The translations under genes and the position numbers were made by a program. Positions 30,251 to 42,777 of a DNA stretch of 64,000 bases are shown piece by piece (the stretch's first letter is position 1; each line of letters begins with the position of its first letter). The stretch is taken from NCBI RefSeq assembly GCF_910592395.1, contig NC_088315.1:20318219-20382218 (forward strand). Direction: 5' to 3'. Below the pieces are notes generated by a model, which saw nothing but the letters and a program-made list of their open reading frames with translations, was not told where the DNA came from and searched no databases. This DNA comes from Lineus longissimus. Its lineage: Eukaryota; Nemertea; Pilidiophora; Heteronemertea; Lineidae.

Positions 30251-32644
30251 CTTTGCCCTTCAAGTGAGTGTTCCCCAGCCGCACTGGTCGGTACGTTGGA
30301 TGGGGTTTCAATACTTGGTAGACAGGCAAACATTTCTATATAGAATCTATATACATTATAGAACATTTTCTATATAGGGTTTTTGACGAAAATATTTGCC
30401 TGTGTAGGAAAATATGATATTGGAAGCGGCAGGGATGACTTTAGGTTCTTTGACTTGTTGTACTCTCGGGCCTTTCTTACCATTTGAGAACCAACCAGGT
30501 ACTGCGTGACTCCAAGCCATTTCCATTTTGTTTCGAAATTGATATAAACGGCGACAGATTGGCTTTCTCATCTCCCCGCATAAACTCAATCAATTTATAG
30601 AATCGAATTCACCTCAAAACCGCGCTCGCATATAAAAATCTTGATTCAATATTATATAAATTGCAAATCCTAGTCCCCTGAGCCAAGGAACGTGACTTTC
30701 TCGCGTCACCTAACCCATCATCATCTCGTGAATCTTGCAACAGGCCATTGCCTTTCAACAGCTATCTTCCGTTCAATGTCGCGTCAGTGGCAACACGCCG
30801 TTAATCATTGCCGAAAGGCCATCGATTTCCGAACGCATGCTTCTTGCATGGGACAGGGTGTTAGTGGTGGCCCAACTTGATGCTCGAGAAGATCATTTTT
30901 CCCCAGAATGTGGCCGTGTATCATTTGGTCATTATGCAAGCGCGCCCCATTCGCCGGATGAGGCGTTAACTTTGTCCCCAGGTGATGGAGAAATGTTTAG
31001 TCATATTAACTGCTCTAGATATAGGGGAGTTTATGCTACCCCTGTCCAGGTGGGGAGATTTATGCTGCACCAGTTCGAGGATGCACCGGCCGGCGGTGGG
31101 GTGTTCATGTGGCCCCTGTCCAGGTGGACAGTTGTTGAGTGCCCCAGTTTCGGGTAAAGAATTTATGCTGCCCAGGCCCGGTTAGACTGGAAGAAGCTTC
31201 GCGTTGATGTTTTGGGGCCATGTGAACACTCCATACAGGAGGCTAGGCGCTGAACAGTCGTTTTTGGGTTGACCTGTTTAAGTAGCTGGGAAAGTAGCTT
31301 TTGATATACAATCCAGTAACCAACTAGGGAAACCTATATAGCTCACACTACTACAATTATTCGCCAATTTTGATACATATTGGTGATGTCAACTCACGTC
31401 AAGGATGGAATAACCCGGCTATGATAGTCCCATACATCATTGTAGCTGACTTCGGCAGTCAGATTAATTTCCATAATGGACAACCACGGAATCGTGGTGA
31501 GTTGAGTGGAGGGGGTACGATCTTTCACCACGAATTCAGACCTGAAGAGACTTTATTGCTGACAATAATTGCCGCAGTCTCTCCACACCACTTCACCATT
31601 TAATAATTCAAAGGTTACCGCGCCTGATACTGTTTCACTCTCTATATTGGCTCAAGGTCCCCTCTCTATCAGATATGATCCACATAACACAATTACAGAA
31701 GTAAAGCCAGACTCTTTGAATAGTTACAAGTGATTTAACAAAGCCATGCTCTGTGAGCGGACTAAACGTGATGTCATCTTTGTTAAGTTGAGGGTTGTGC
31801 CATAGCGGCCTCAATAGAGCACAGAATTATAACTGAGAAGTTATTCTCGCCTCAGGAGTTTGTTTCCCAGGACGCAAAAACCTCCCAACATTTATCATAC
31901 CCGTTTTTCGACATGTTTCCTTTGACCTTGATCTGATTCTGGTATTGATTTTCAAGACACTCTATTGAAAGTAAAGCCTCTTCTTTTGGATTTAAATCCG
32001 GAGTGAAATCGAAGGTTTACCGAATCACGCCGCCATCGGAAACATACGTCGTGTATCTATAGGATAAATCACGCATACAAGATGTACAATGAACAAGACT
32101 TCTATAGAAGCGCCGCGCAAACGGGTCAATTTGTCACCGCGACCGGTGATTATTTTCGCTGCTGTTTGCGGCAAAAAGATCTCTGTCTGCGAGTTAAATT
32201 GGCAATTGCTCGGCTTAGTATTGATGGCAAGTTGCTGCGACTACCGTATTCTTGTAGCATGCACTTGTGGTGTGATTTCTGTCGCATGATATCGTGGTCA
32301 CAAGTCGCAGCGACTAAAATAGCTCGTCTGCGATGCGCTTCAGAACTATCTTGCTCTAAGCTGTTCTTGTATTGAAAACCATTTACATTTTTAAATCGTC
32401 TTAGACATGTCAGATGAAACGAAAGAGGCTAGTGTATTGGCCATAATAATAAGACACTGGTCATATTTTAATCTCATTCAAGTTGTATTACATCCGTACA
32501 TTGTATCAGATGAGGAATTAAAGGACTGCTATTTCGTAAAAGAATGTGGTATCCAAACTGAATCTGGCAGTCGTCGTGTAGACTGATACACACATGATAT
32601 AAGGCCAAGTTTCAGCGAATTGGCATACGAAATACCAGCTGCTC
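30251..32644. other. No supported gene
   Basis: Near 30735-31185 a CC/GG-richer stretch repeats 'GTCCAGGTGG' and 'TTTATGCTGC' words (31044-31170). The open frames there (up to 140 codons, +) contain no motif I recognise. I see no RNA gene. Confidence 0.35.
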
Positions 32645-32801
32645 GACAGATCTGGCCCATTCTTGTCACTAAACTGTAATCATTTCAATGATCACCCTAA
32701 CAATTATCTAGGGTTGTGCAACACCATCTTTTGGTGAATGTGATCTGGTCGCATTCCTGAGTTCAGCTGAGTACCTTTGGCCAGAACGATGTGAAAACAC
32801 C
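32645..32801 (+). mobile_element. Internally deleted copy of the TCTGGCCAAAGGTAC MITE family
   Basis: Keeps both ends (CGACAGATCTGGCC at the left, CAGCTGAGTACCTTTGGCCAGA at the right) and TTGTGCAACACCATCTTTTGG. It lacks about 100 bp of the interior relative to 51434-51700. Confidence 0.65.
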
Positions 32802-33507
32802 ATAGCATTGTTTTCCTCACGAAGATGAAGTTATGTTTCACGTTTCAATCGCAAAACCCAGCTGTAAGAATGAGGTGGTTCTGTAGTTGTTTTGCGCACT
32901 TACTTCTATGATCTCGACCGGGCTTCTAAAAGCGAACACAGGAATCCTTTCACGATAATGATTCAAAACTAAATCAAGCAATTTTTCTTGGCTAGATCCA
33001 CCATTTCTTGTTTTTCTCACGTTCCCATTCCCAGGTCGCATTTTCCATTATCAGTTCCATTATAAGACAATGAGATTATATAAATGGCACCAATGAAAGA
33101 TCATAAGGCGCCCAACAGAGTGAGGATGAAATATGGCCGTCGGGAAGAGGTGAATTAAGAAGGAAGGCACGTTTGCCTTTTTTATTAACAAATTAGAAAT
33201 TTCCTTCACGTCGCTTGACTGTGGTTGGCAGTATATCATAACTGTGACGCCGGTTAATCAAACCAAATGCATCCCTGTTTACAAGAACCTCGGCGTTATA
33301 TTGAACTTGGCTTTGACAGTAGTTGGCTTAACTAGGAGTAACGCCGAGTTGAAGCAAACGGCAGGTAAATTAACAGCATTGACTCATGCGAGGTACATTG
33401 TCGCCACGTGCAGTCACTACAATCGCCGAGGTTCCAATGAAGGCGAATGTTAGCTAAAAGCTAAAGTCATTGAGTATTTCAGTCAGTACTAACTAATCTA
33501 ATTAGCC

Positions 33508-33786
33508 TCACAATGGTTCATTATTATGATCATGGATATCTTGCTCCATCGGGAAATCTGGGAGATAGCACGTCCATTTATTTCTATCAGTTGCCGCAAT
33601 GCCGATTGTGTACTCTTCACAGGCAAAAGTGTCCATGCATGGATCATTGATGGCCCATGGCCCCTGAGAGATCCACTGATGGCCCATGAAGGTTCCGTTG
33701 ATAGGAGTTCCATCAGGCCCAATGACGCTGGATCCCATAAAAATGAACAAAGTGCAAGCAGAGACCAACGTTAGAATGCACCGCAT
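33508..33786 (-). CDS. Predicted small secreted protein (92 aa), function unknown
   Basis: Starts at a true ATG with A at -3. The first ~23 residues form a canonical signal peptide: a short MRC n-region, a hydrophobic core 'ILTLVSACTLFIFMG', then 'SSVIG' as a plausible cleavage site. The mature part (~69 residues) is acidic and contains 'GTFMGHQWISQGPWAI' and three Cys, at 'DPCMD', 'FACEE' and 'WTCYL'. It ends with an Asn/His/Asp-rich tail. I recognise no family. It may be a complete single-exon gene or the first exon of a longer one. No poly(A) signal is visible close downstream and no TATA box is clear upstream. A MITE copy lies ~100 bp upstream of the start. The next-frame minus ORF (33498-33722) is a shadow. 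Confidence 0.45.
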   Translation of the reverse strand: MRCILTLVSACTLFIFMGSSVIGPDGTPINGTFMGHQWISQGPWAINDPCMDTFACEEYTIGIAATDRNKWTCYLPDFPMEQDIHDHNNEPL

Positions 33787-33889
33787 AGTTAATTTCTTGC
33801 CAGTGAACAATAAAAGGTGTTGTAGAGGGTAGGTTTAAGTGTGAAACGAGCACCATCCACAAACCAATGTAATGCTTGCGGGTAGTCAG

Positions 33890-34147
33890 AGTTGTTCTGG
33901 CCAAAGGTACTTAGTGGGAACTCGGGAATGTGACCTGATCAGATTGACCAAAATAAAGCGTTGTTGTACAACACTAGATTATCCATCGGGTAGGCCTAAC
34001 CGATGCTCTTTCACGGTGTCAACTGAAGCTGGTCAACTATGACACTGGCTGCCCAGGGCTGTGTAACATTACTATTTGTGATCACACTGTTACAGTTTAG
34101 TGACAAGAGGTCAGCTAAGTACTGTTGGCCGGATCTGTCTGACAAAC
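33890..34147 (-). mobile_element. Full-length copy of the TCTGGCCAAAGGTAC MITE family
   Basis: Reverse-oriented relative to 51434-51700. Begins GTTCTGGCCAAAGGTACTTA and ends near CCGGATCTGTCTGACAAAC. The interior 'GCCCAGGGCTGTGTAACATT' and 'ACAGTTTAGTGACAAGAGG' match the other copies. It lies just upstream of the small secreted-protein ORF. Confidence 0.75.
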
Positions 34148-34614
34148 ACTTGTCGAACCATCATCTTTGTGTGACTCCCTTCCCATGCAGCCGGTGTCAG
34201 AGCATACCAAATGTATGTGCCGTCGTTTCCTCACGCCCATGAAGGCCACCCTGAGAGCATTATCAAGTAGGCATGGATTTCGGCATCACTGCGTATGGAA
34301 ATACCAAGTTTCCTCAACCCGGTGTTTGGGATCTGGAAATGGTTGGTCTTTGAGTCGAATGTGAATATCTTTATCCTCGATATCTCCCAGGCCGCACTCC
34401 TGGACCATACTGATCAAACTACCTTCTTCACTCGGTAATCATCGGAATTAATTACTCCTCCGAGAATCCATGTGTGATATATATCTCCCGGCAGTTTCCT
34501 ATCAGAAATCGAACATGTTTTGGTTGCCGCACTGCTATTTTACGACTGCCAATCGTTACGTTATCTCATGGAGGTATCTCCATGGTTATCTTAACCCTGA
34601 CCTCGCAGGGAAAA

Positions 34615-34785
34615 GAATTCAGGCCTTGCCAAATACACGGTCTATTGTCTTTCAACAAAGCCCGCTCGCACCTAGGCCTAAATTCCCATTGTTCTACTGT
34701 TTTATCAAAGGGTTATCAGGGCTGATCGTGATAACATCGACCTCCACGAAACACCTTTCGTGGAGGTCGATAGGCCATAACGTAG
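34615..34785. repeat. Dispersed foldback repeat, copy 1, ending in a perfect hairpin
   Basis: Related over ~150 bp to 59435-59595. GAATTCAGGCCTT (34615) and TAGGCCTAAATTC (34673) are inverted. CCCGCTCGCACC and TACTGTTTTATCAAA follow in both copies. At 34736-34771 this copy has a 16-bp perfect stem, TCGACCTCCACGAAA / TTTCGTGGAGGTCGA plus a flanking A-T pair, around the 4-nt loop CACC. The second copy lacks that stem. Confidence 0.65.
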
Positions 34786-35518
34786 GTATTTAGGACAAGT
34801 TCAATTTATTAAGTTTTGAAATTAAAATTTGTGAGCTGCATGCATATGTTTTGGTATCCAACACACCAATTTTAAACTTGCGAAAGAGTTTTCATACTCC
34901 TTTCAAATGTATTACTCTGTAATAGCCCCGGTGTGATGATAAGTGTGTTATCACCCGTATTCTAATGTAAGAGCAAAGACTTATACAAGGTGCTGTATGA
35001 GTTGCGAATACACTGTAAAATATCATCGCTAGTTCAAGAGTCAGATTCAGTCAGCCAATCTATAATATCTTACCAGCAGACTGGAAATGATGATAAGAAG
35101 AAATTTACAATCTATAATATGTTTAAAATTGTGATTCCTGCTTATGGCACTGAATCGGTTAAACATTGTACAATGTTCTTGAAGGGTTTACGTAGGGGCG
35201 GGATAGGAATCCATAGACCATGTTCATGTAACCGAAAGGCGAGAAACTTCCGAATTTCACCACATCACAAATGCCCCCAGTGAATAATGCACTAAACAAT
35301 GTACAGGGGTAATGTACAATGTACATATTTTGTGAAGTGATGAAGATTCTGAAGAATGTTACATTTTTGGCCCTTGACGGGACCTCATCTGTAGATCCCT
35401 TTCATCCTAGGTAAACCCTTCAGGAGTGTTTTAGAATGTTTGGACTCCTTACTGAGCGATGGTTCAGTGGCAGTGGTTTAGGGTATACACTTGTGGCTGT
35501 GTGTGCATGCGTGTGTGT

Positions 35519-35534
35519 GGGGGGGGGGGGGGGG
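35519..35534. repeat. G16 homopolymer after a GTGTG run
   Basis: Preceded by GTGTGTGCATGCGTGTGTGT. A simple-sequence tract and possible quadruplex; its length is uncertain in any assembly. Confidence 0.85.
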
Positions 35535-35886
35535 CATTGGCACTGACCCGTCCCTCATTCTTCTTTGGTCTCACGGCCTCTTTAAACTCCAAACGAATTT
35601 GCAGTTCACAGCCAAACTACTCGATTCCTATCTAAATTTACGACAACCTGTCATATGATTCTCATCTTCACGCTTCTAGATAATTGAAACGACCTGGCAT
35701 TCTGGTCTTCAGACGGATTGCCGACAGCTGACAGAGAATTTTCAATCCCTGTGGATTTTTTGTCATATCACAAAGCTTCGAGACGCGATATGATTAATTC
35801 GCGCCTAAAACTTCATCAGGGAGTTGATTAAAGCAAGCCACCAGGTCTTGGCATGCTAGTCAATTCAATATAATAGGAAGTGACTA

Positions 35887-36111
35887 CTTGGCAAGCCCGG
35901 CTTACCAAACAGCGACTTTTTCTTGTCCTGAATGGAGAGCCGAACTAATTAATATTAAGGTAAAGTCTCCAGCTCGCCAAACAGGGTAGATTTTTTACCT
36001 GTTTGGCAAGCCCGGCTTGCCGAACAGTGTGGCTTTTTAGTGCTGTTTGGCAAGCGGCTCTCCAAACGGGACAAAAAAAGATGCCTGTTCGGCGAGCGGC
36101 TTGCCAAATAG
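35887..36111. repeat. Cluster of four ~25-bp palindromes (TTGGCAAGC family)
   Basis: Four tightly closed hairpins occur in 225 bp: 35887-35909, 35998-36027, 36043-36069 and 36085-36111. Each pairs a CTGTTTGGCAAGC-like arm with a GCTTGCCAAACAG-like arm across 1-3 nt. A fifth lone arm, GCTCGCCAAACAGG at 35972-35985, can pair with the left arm of the second palindrome. No coding frame is supported. Confidence 0.8.
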
Positions 36112-37386
36112 ACCCGGCCAATATCATAATGGGTTAGCATTTTTGGTGTCATCTCGGCCTTCTAGCGCTGCGGCTTTGTCCCGATGAGACCGATTAGGAA
36201 TTGATCGAAACCTGTAGCGAAACTTTATAAAAGTGGGAAGTTTTGAACGGCCCCAGTAAAATCCTAAGGCGGGAAGAGGTTCTCATTCATGAATCGGAGC
36301 AGATTCGAGGACACCAAACGGTGGCAGAGTCCTCTTATTTTAATCATATGAATAGCACCCCGATTTGTTTGCATGTATTGTATCTAACAATCTCAATTAG
36401 ATAATCAACAAAGATTCCATTCCATTGTATTCATTCATTCATAGCGGTGGTGAGTGTTCCGTTGCCTGCCTCGTGGCAGGACATGTGATCGAAATTATGC
36501 TAATTGAGTCCTTCCAACATTATAAAAATCACAAACGGGAGTGGTCGTTAGGTTCCAATAGACGCTATTTAGCCGGTTGACGGACGCCAGTACATGCCTC
36601 TATGAAACAGACGCACCTAAACTGACTAAATAGCGTCTTCGTCTTCGAGGGAACCAAAAGAAGGGTGTATGATTTCCTCAACATTTCTTGATAGTATTTG
36701 TCATACCGAAGACCATTTAAACAATGTTCTATTGTGTGACCTCGTAAATTCAACCGCCGATTCAAACCATCCTCAAGCGATAGTTGATCCCAGCGCCACT
36801 TAGGGGCCTATTCCATAGAGCTATACCCTATACTATACTACACGCGAACAATGGCTTGTGCCTTAGGGGTCGGCAGGGAACCAGGGCTACCTTCATGCTG
36901 CTGACAATACATCCCTTCATCGGTGTCGTACACATATGATTGGTGCTGAGCCGGAGCTTCGTCTCAAGGGAGCTATTTGCTCCTATCCCTGGCTCAATCA
37001 CCATATTAGCCTAAGTGCCCAACTCGTTAAGTTCCCCCGTTCGAGCAAGTGGCAAATTGTCAACATGGCCTCCTGGTCACCTCTCACCAGCTGATCCTGA
37101 CTTCGATTGGCACTCAAATACACTTTTGATTAAAATTATCAGGGATTACTGCAACAAACCATAGGAACGCACAATGACCCCTGAGAATTAGGCCCGGCCA
37201 GGGCGTGAATATAGTGACGTATTGTCCTGGAGTGAACTAACCCGACATTGTTCACTCCACTGCTGACCAATCGAAGTTGCCCAAACCAGAGGCTTTCAAA
37301 TAAAGACTCTGCCCAAACGTAACAACTGCATATATAATCACAGTGTTGATTATTTACCAATCTTTTGGAAACTAAAAGTGCATTTC

Positions 37387-37640
37387 AGATAGATCTGGCC
37401 AAAGAAACGTGGCTAACCTCTTTGTCACTTAACGTACATGTTGGCATGATCACAAATAGTAGGCCTGTGTTACACAGCCCTGAGCAACCCGTGGTGTAGT
37501 TGACCAGCTTTCGTTGACACCGTGAAAGAGCATTGGTTGAGCTTCACCATGGGAAAATCTGTTGTTTTGCAATATGATCTAGTCACATTCCTCAGTCCAA
37601 CTAAAGGTACCTTTGGCCAGAACAATACGAAAAACACTTT
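37387..37640 (+). mobile_element. Copy of the TCTGGCCAAAGGTAC MITE family
   Basis: AGATCTGGCCAAAG at the left, GATCACAAATAGTA, TGTTACACAGCCCTGAG and a right end of AAGGTACCTTTGGCCAGAAC, in the same order as 51434-51700 and with more substitutions. Confidence 0.75.
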
Positions 37641-38584
37641 CTTGACAGGCATTTGCCATAGTTGATTCTTCTTCTGAGCACTTCAGCAATGAACCTCAAA
37701 CATCAATATATCACGAGGGTGGGAAAACCTCATCGCATCACATTTGTGTACCACGCATGTTTATTCAAATGCTACCGATATGACGTCACCCAACATGGCC
37801 GATGTTTAGATTGAAGACTAATCAATGCATATTTGTAGAGGAAATTGGCTTTACCCGTAGTGTTTACGAAGCGTTAGGGGAAGTTGACAATGAACAATCC
37901 AACTAAATGAGTTTTCATTTGGCCATGGAACAGAGCAATATCACAGCAAGATGGCAGTGGCAGCAGTTACCACCAATGTTGTTACCGTGAGAGTGGGGAC
38001 GAAAAATGTCTGTAAACCGACTTCGCCTCTTCATTTTTGCGATCGCAATTTTTATTTGGCGAATTAAAAAACTTCTTTTAGTTCTCAAAAAAAACCCAAC
38101 AATTCCGCGATTGTTGTTTTCGTTTTTTTTTATATTTCCCGAATTTAGTTTATTCGAAAATTCCGCCAAAATTAAACACCCGCGAAAATCTTATGGTTAC
38201 AAGATTAGTAAGTGGTGCATTGAGCAATAATTCCCTGAAATAACATGGACTTTCTCAAGCAAAATATCCCGGTATAGTATCACCATTGATTGTCATTTGG
38301 TTTCCGACAACTAGCTGATAGGGAGTCAGCATCCCGAGGAATATTAGCCTGACATGTGTTGAGGGGTCACGAGACAATCACCGCATAATTCTCGCGGGCC
38401 ACGAGATAATCACAAAACTTGCAGATCGCCAGGAAATTTGGGTTTGGTTGGGTGTCAACTGTACCAGATCAGAGTTGACCTTCATGGCATTGTCGTGGGG
38501 TCACATTGGGGTACAAAATTCATGGGTTTGATTTGATTGCTATTGATCTTTTCATCTTGTGTCACGTGGCTCTATAAGTTGCTT

Positions 38585-38680
38585 TCATTTGGCCGAAACA
38601 CCTCTAGGCCTGCATGTGTGTGTTTGCCGAAAAACCCTTAAAAGTTCTTCAAAAGCGAAAAAACCTTAATTTTTACGAGT
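38585..38680. mobile_element. Partial copy of the GGCCGAAAAACC family
   Basis: TTTGGCCGAAACACCTCTAG, then TTTGCCGAAAAACCCTTAAA and GCGAAAAAACCTTAATTTTT. The last corresponds to the right terminal repeat of 26025-26235. Confidence 0.5.
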
Positions 38681-41600
38681 GTGTAAGAGATGTTTTCTGA
38701 TGAGATATCTGATACAGGAAAAAAAATCGAATTTCCCTTCGACTACAAACTGTGATCCGAGCTGAGCAAATCACTCATCGCTAAATAGATCCCTGATGGG
38801 GTCTAGACACTGCTGATAACCATCATTTTGTTTGCCTCGTTAGTCTTCGTGAATGGGTCTTTGTGAGGTTGGGGTTGTCGCGCAAGATCCCTTCGCTTGA
38901 GCAAGCAGGGAGACGTGATCAAGAGGTTGTGAACCATTTTATAACTCCGACTCCCACATCAACTTTGAGGCGGGTTTCAGTCATACCGTGCCATGTTCAG
39001 TTTAACAGAATGTACCTCTACACACGTATAGAGTATAACTAGGCCAGCCTCTGTATGCTGAGGTCTAGTTGATTTTTTGTCACAAGTTTTTCCCGTGCCG
39101 GGAAGTACTGACGTTGCACTGATGGTGGTGCATCTGGTGTGTACCACATCACTAGGGAGATCTTGGAACGAACACAGAACTAGAGATGAGGTGATTTCCT
39201 GACAACAATAATGACGCCCTGGTGTCGGATCGTCGACGTAAAAAAAAACAACTTTTTTGGCGTCGACCATTCCACTATCAGTCGTTTTTTCTAATTGTTT
39301 AACAAGAAAAGACAGGTGATAACCTGGACACCTCTAATACTTACCTATTCAATGCAATGACACTGTCTTTAAATATTAGCAAAGCCTCCCGCGGGTACCT
39401 TTCCTCGTCACGAACCGATCGCGATACGTTGTAATTGCGAACCCACCTCTTTGCCTCCGGTCTACGATAGCATGGCCTTTCACTGCCTGCAGGCTTAACA
39501 AGAGACGTCGTAAACCCCAAGAGAGTTTGATTATATTAGTCCGATCATAGAGCATCGCCTTACTAAGTAAATAGCCAGTGGCTATGTCTATATACGTCTA
39601 GAATTACCTCCGTAGATGTGTTAGAAGATCATACTTGATAGTAGAAGCTTTGAGTCAGGTAAGGATCGACTGTAACCTTACGATAACAGAGACTGCTGCC
39701 GCAAGAAGGAGTCGACTGTCGTGTGTTTTGTGAAAATTGAGCTGATGCCATATTGGACATCTACATTGGCTTCTTCATGTCTGGTTGGGAAACAAAATAG
39801 TTGCCAATAAGCTACTGTGAAGCATTGAAGTTAGCTGTCCTGATGCGTTTCCTGTTAGCCTCGTCGTGGCTTTCCTCCCAACTTCTCAAAATGAAAATGA
39901 AAACAAAATGGCACTGGATAAGTTTTGCCCACTAAGTTATATTCTAATAGCTTTTTGTGAAGTATATGAGTTACCACTTGTGGTTCGGACTGAGGGGTGG
40001 AAAGTAGAGAGAGATATTAGATCTATCACGAGCTGTGTTGGTCATTCTAGGAACTAAATGACACATGAATGTCAGTTTACCCTTGCATGTGTAAATAGTT
40101 GTAAATCACCATTCCTATTAGCTAAGTATCAACAAGTGAAACTGTCTGATTGATTATGTATGAACTGTTTCTATTGACATAAGGCTTAAGGCAAATCATG
40201 AAAGTTGGTCATTAGACAAGCACTTGGAAGACATGAGTCTTGTAATCACATGAGAGAATTAATTGGGTTGGTGAGAGGATATCTGTTCTTTGCATCAGCT
40301 TTTTCTGACAAGAAGTCATTTTTTGATCCCGACTGAGGCGCGGGAAGGAGTGTGTAGTGAGTATGTCACATTCCCTTTAACCACATCATGTGGCCGGGAG
40401 CACCGCGTGATTTTCAATCGCCAAATCATTTCTAATCCCTCCCTAAGTATCTTTTTGTAACTATACGATCTTCCCCGAGGCTTCAATTATTATTTGAAAG
40501 TGAAATCTTCGCCGTGTTGTTGAAGTTAATTTATAATTTCACCGTGATCGATATCGCTAAGGATGTCTGCATGTCTGAGACTAATTTAATTACTGATCGA
40601 ATGCATCAGTGTAATCAGTATATGGAGGAAAGTTTTAAAAAGTCATGGCTGTATATAGCTGGTAAGGGGGGGGGGTCTCCATCTCAGAAAAGCTTTTCAT
40701 GCAATGTTTGGACGGAAACTCGGTGTTCTGCTCACTTCCCCGGGGCTTGTGGTATGTTGCGACGACCCAATGACGCCACCATTCGTTGACAGTCGTGCTA
40801 TTTTCACAGCGGGTTGCTAGGTTCGGGAATGTCACGCTCTATGCAAATGTTGCAGTTGGTTCCTTACTGCTTTGATGTCAGAAGATCACTGAAGTGATGA
40901 TATCTCACAGAGCTAACAACTTGTCGCGGTGTGACGGGCTAACTAGCCTCGTAGCTGGATGTCTTAATTCCATGAGTTCTCGGCTCGTTGGTACACAGGT
41001 CTTCACAATTAGCCTTACCAACATCAAAGTGATATCAAGAGACATTGGCTATTTGGTCCTGGGTTTCGATGTGGTGGTCAAAATTGATCTTGTCAACTTA
41101 GCATTAATGAAAGGGCTACTCATATAGGCTGCAAGATATGTATCGAAACTTCCACAGCACCATTAGCGACGACGAGGTTGTAGTAACAGTCAGTACTACG
41201 GAATGCTGCATTCACCTTCCATTTACTGGCGTAATAGAGGGCTGACGTCGAGGATTGCAACATAACTACATTACTTGTGACGTGTAATGGAATCCCATTT
41301 TCCACAAGACATCTCAAGCAACGGAGCTTTTTTGAGTTCCTGACACCAGTGCTAAACTGGACAAACATTGGTGATGGCTTCACTTGCACGATGTCATACT
41401 GCCATGAGGTGTCGTGTTATTTTCAAACTATCGACCTTCAACCAAGCTTTGGTCCAACTGTCACAGGACGCTCCGCCTAACGGCTTGCTCCCTAGTACGT
41501 ACTGTACCAAAAAAAGTCGATGCCAGTACAGTCTCTACGGCAATACTTAAAGGTTCGACATCCGATTCCCGTACCGTACCGAAACACCAATAAATCTTTG

Positions 41601-42777
41601 TCCAATAATCGGAAAATCAAGCGGAAGGATCTCATAACCGGCAAGAAGTCATGTGATTAATGACAAAACGATGCGCTCGGCCAAAAAAAGTTGTCAGGAA
41701 AAATCTGAGAAACATTGACAACCGCATTTTTGGAAATCGATGTCGTAATTTAGCCGATGATGAAAGTTTCCTTGTCACTGGTACGACAAAAACTAACTGC
41801 AGACCCGAATTGGTAAAAATTGTGACAGGAAGTAGCCGTTGAAAATGCACTGATTGAACATTTACTGATATTATGATAACGATAATAAATGACACATTTA
41901 TTGAGCGCACTTTTCAACCTCCTGGCAGTAAGTCGTTCAATTACGCTTTGACATATCGGCCTGCATATTCCTGGTTTAAGCTCAACTCCGGGCGGGGAGT
42001 ATCACATGTCCGAGCTGTACTGTTTCTGCATTCAGGTGGAGCATTCTCATTCGCCATCTCTGACAGCCTGGTACCCGTGTATTCTGGAGTAAAGTGAGGC
42101 AAGTAGGGTTAAGTCCCTCGACAAAGGACATAAGACGAAATGTCTTCCTTCGTCAACAGAGAATATTAGTTGTCTATGATCAATCGTCATAGAAATGATT
42201 TTGAGGAAATCAAGACCTACGACAATTGGTGCTGTTTCCGTTGAAAATAATCAAAAAGGGAAAACAATAATGCTTTCAGCCTAATGAATGCCCTCCATTC
42301 ACTGATGAATGCCTTCCATTCACTGGATAATTCCGTCTATGATTTGGTTGGGCTTTCTGGTTTTTGATGGTATCACTTGCGAGATGAAAGGCTAATAGAC
42401 TTCCCTTGGGTGATCAAGACAAGGATGAGTGTAATGAGTGTGAATAGGTTGATGTATCGTCCGAGTCGTTTCAAAACCCTAATTTCATCAGTTTACATGC
42501 TGTTGATTGATGAGCCGGATTGTGCTATGATAACATTATTTGTGAGATGGAATGCTGATGTTCAAGCTATGGGTGGTGAGGGGATGACTACTGCTGGCCT
42601 CTTGCGGTAAAAAAAAGAGTTAAAGCGGCACCCCAAGGGTACCGCTAGATTTAGTAGCAGTCACTAAAAGATAGCGGTTGCTAAGCTATTCAAGTTCGAG
42701 CAACCGGGTCCTGGTCTGCGCCTGGTTGGATGAACATCCTTTGGTGGTTGAAGTCCATTGTAGACGAAACGTGAAGC
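38681..42777. other. No supported gene
   Basis: About 4 kb of mostly unique sequence. The open frames are below 100 codons and show no motif. At 42284-42325 a ~20-bp unit with GAATGCC-TCCATTCACTG is present twice. An imperfect TACC-rich block lies at 41480-41600. I see no RNA gene. Confidence 0.35.
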
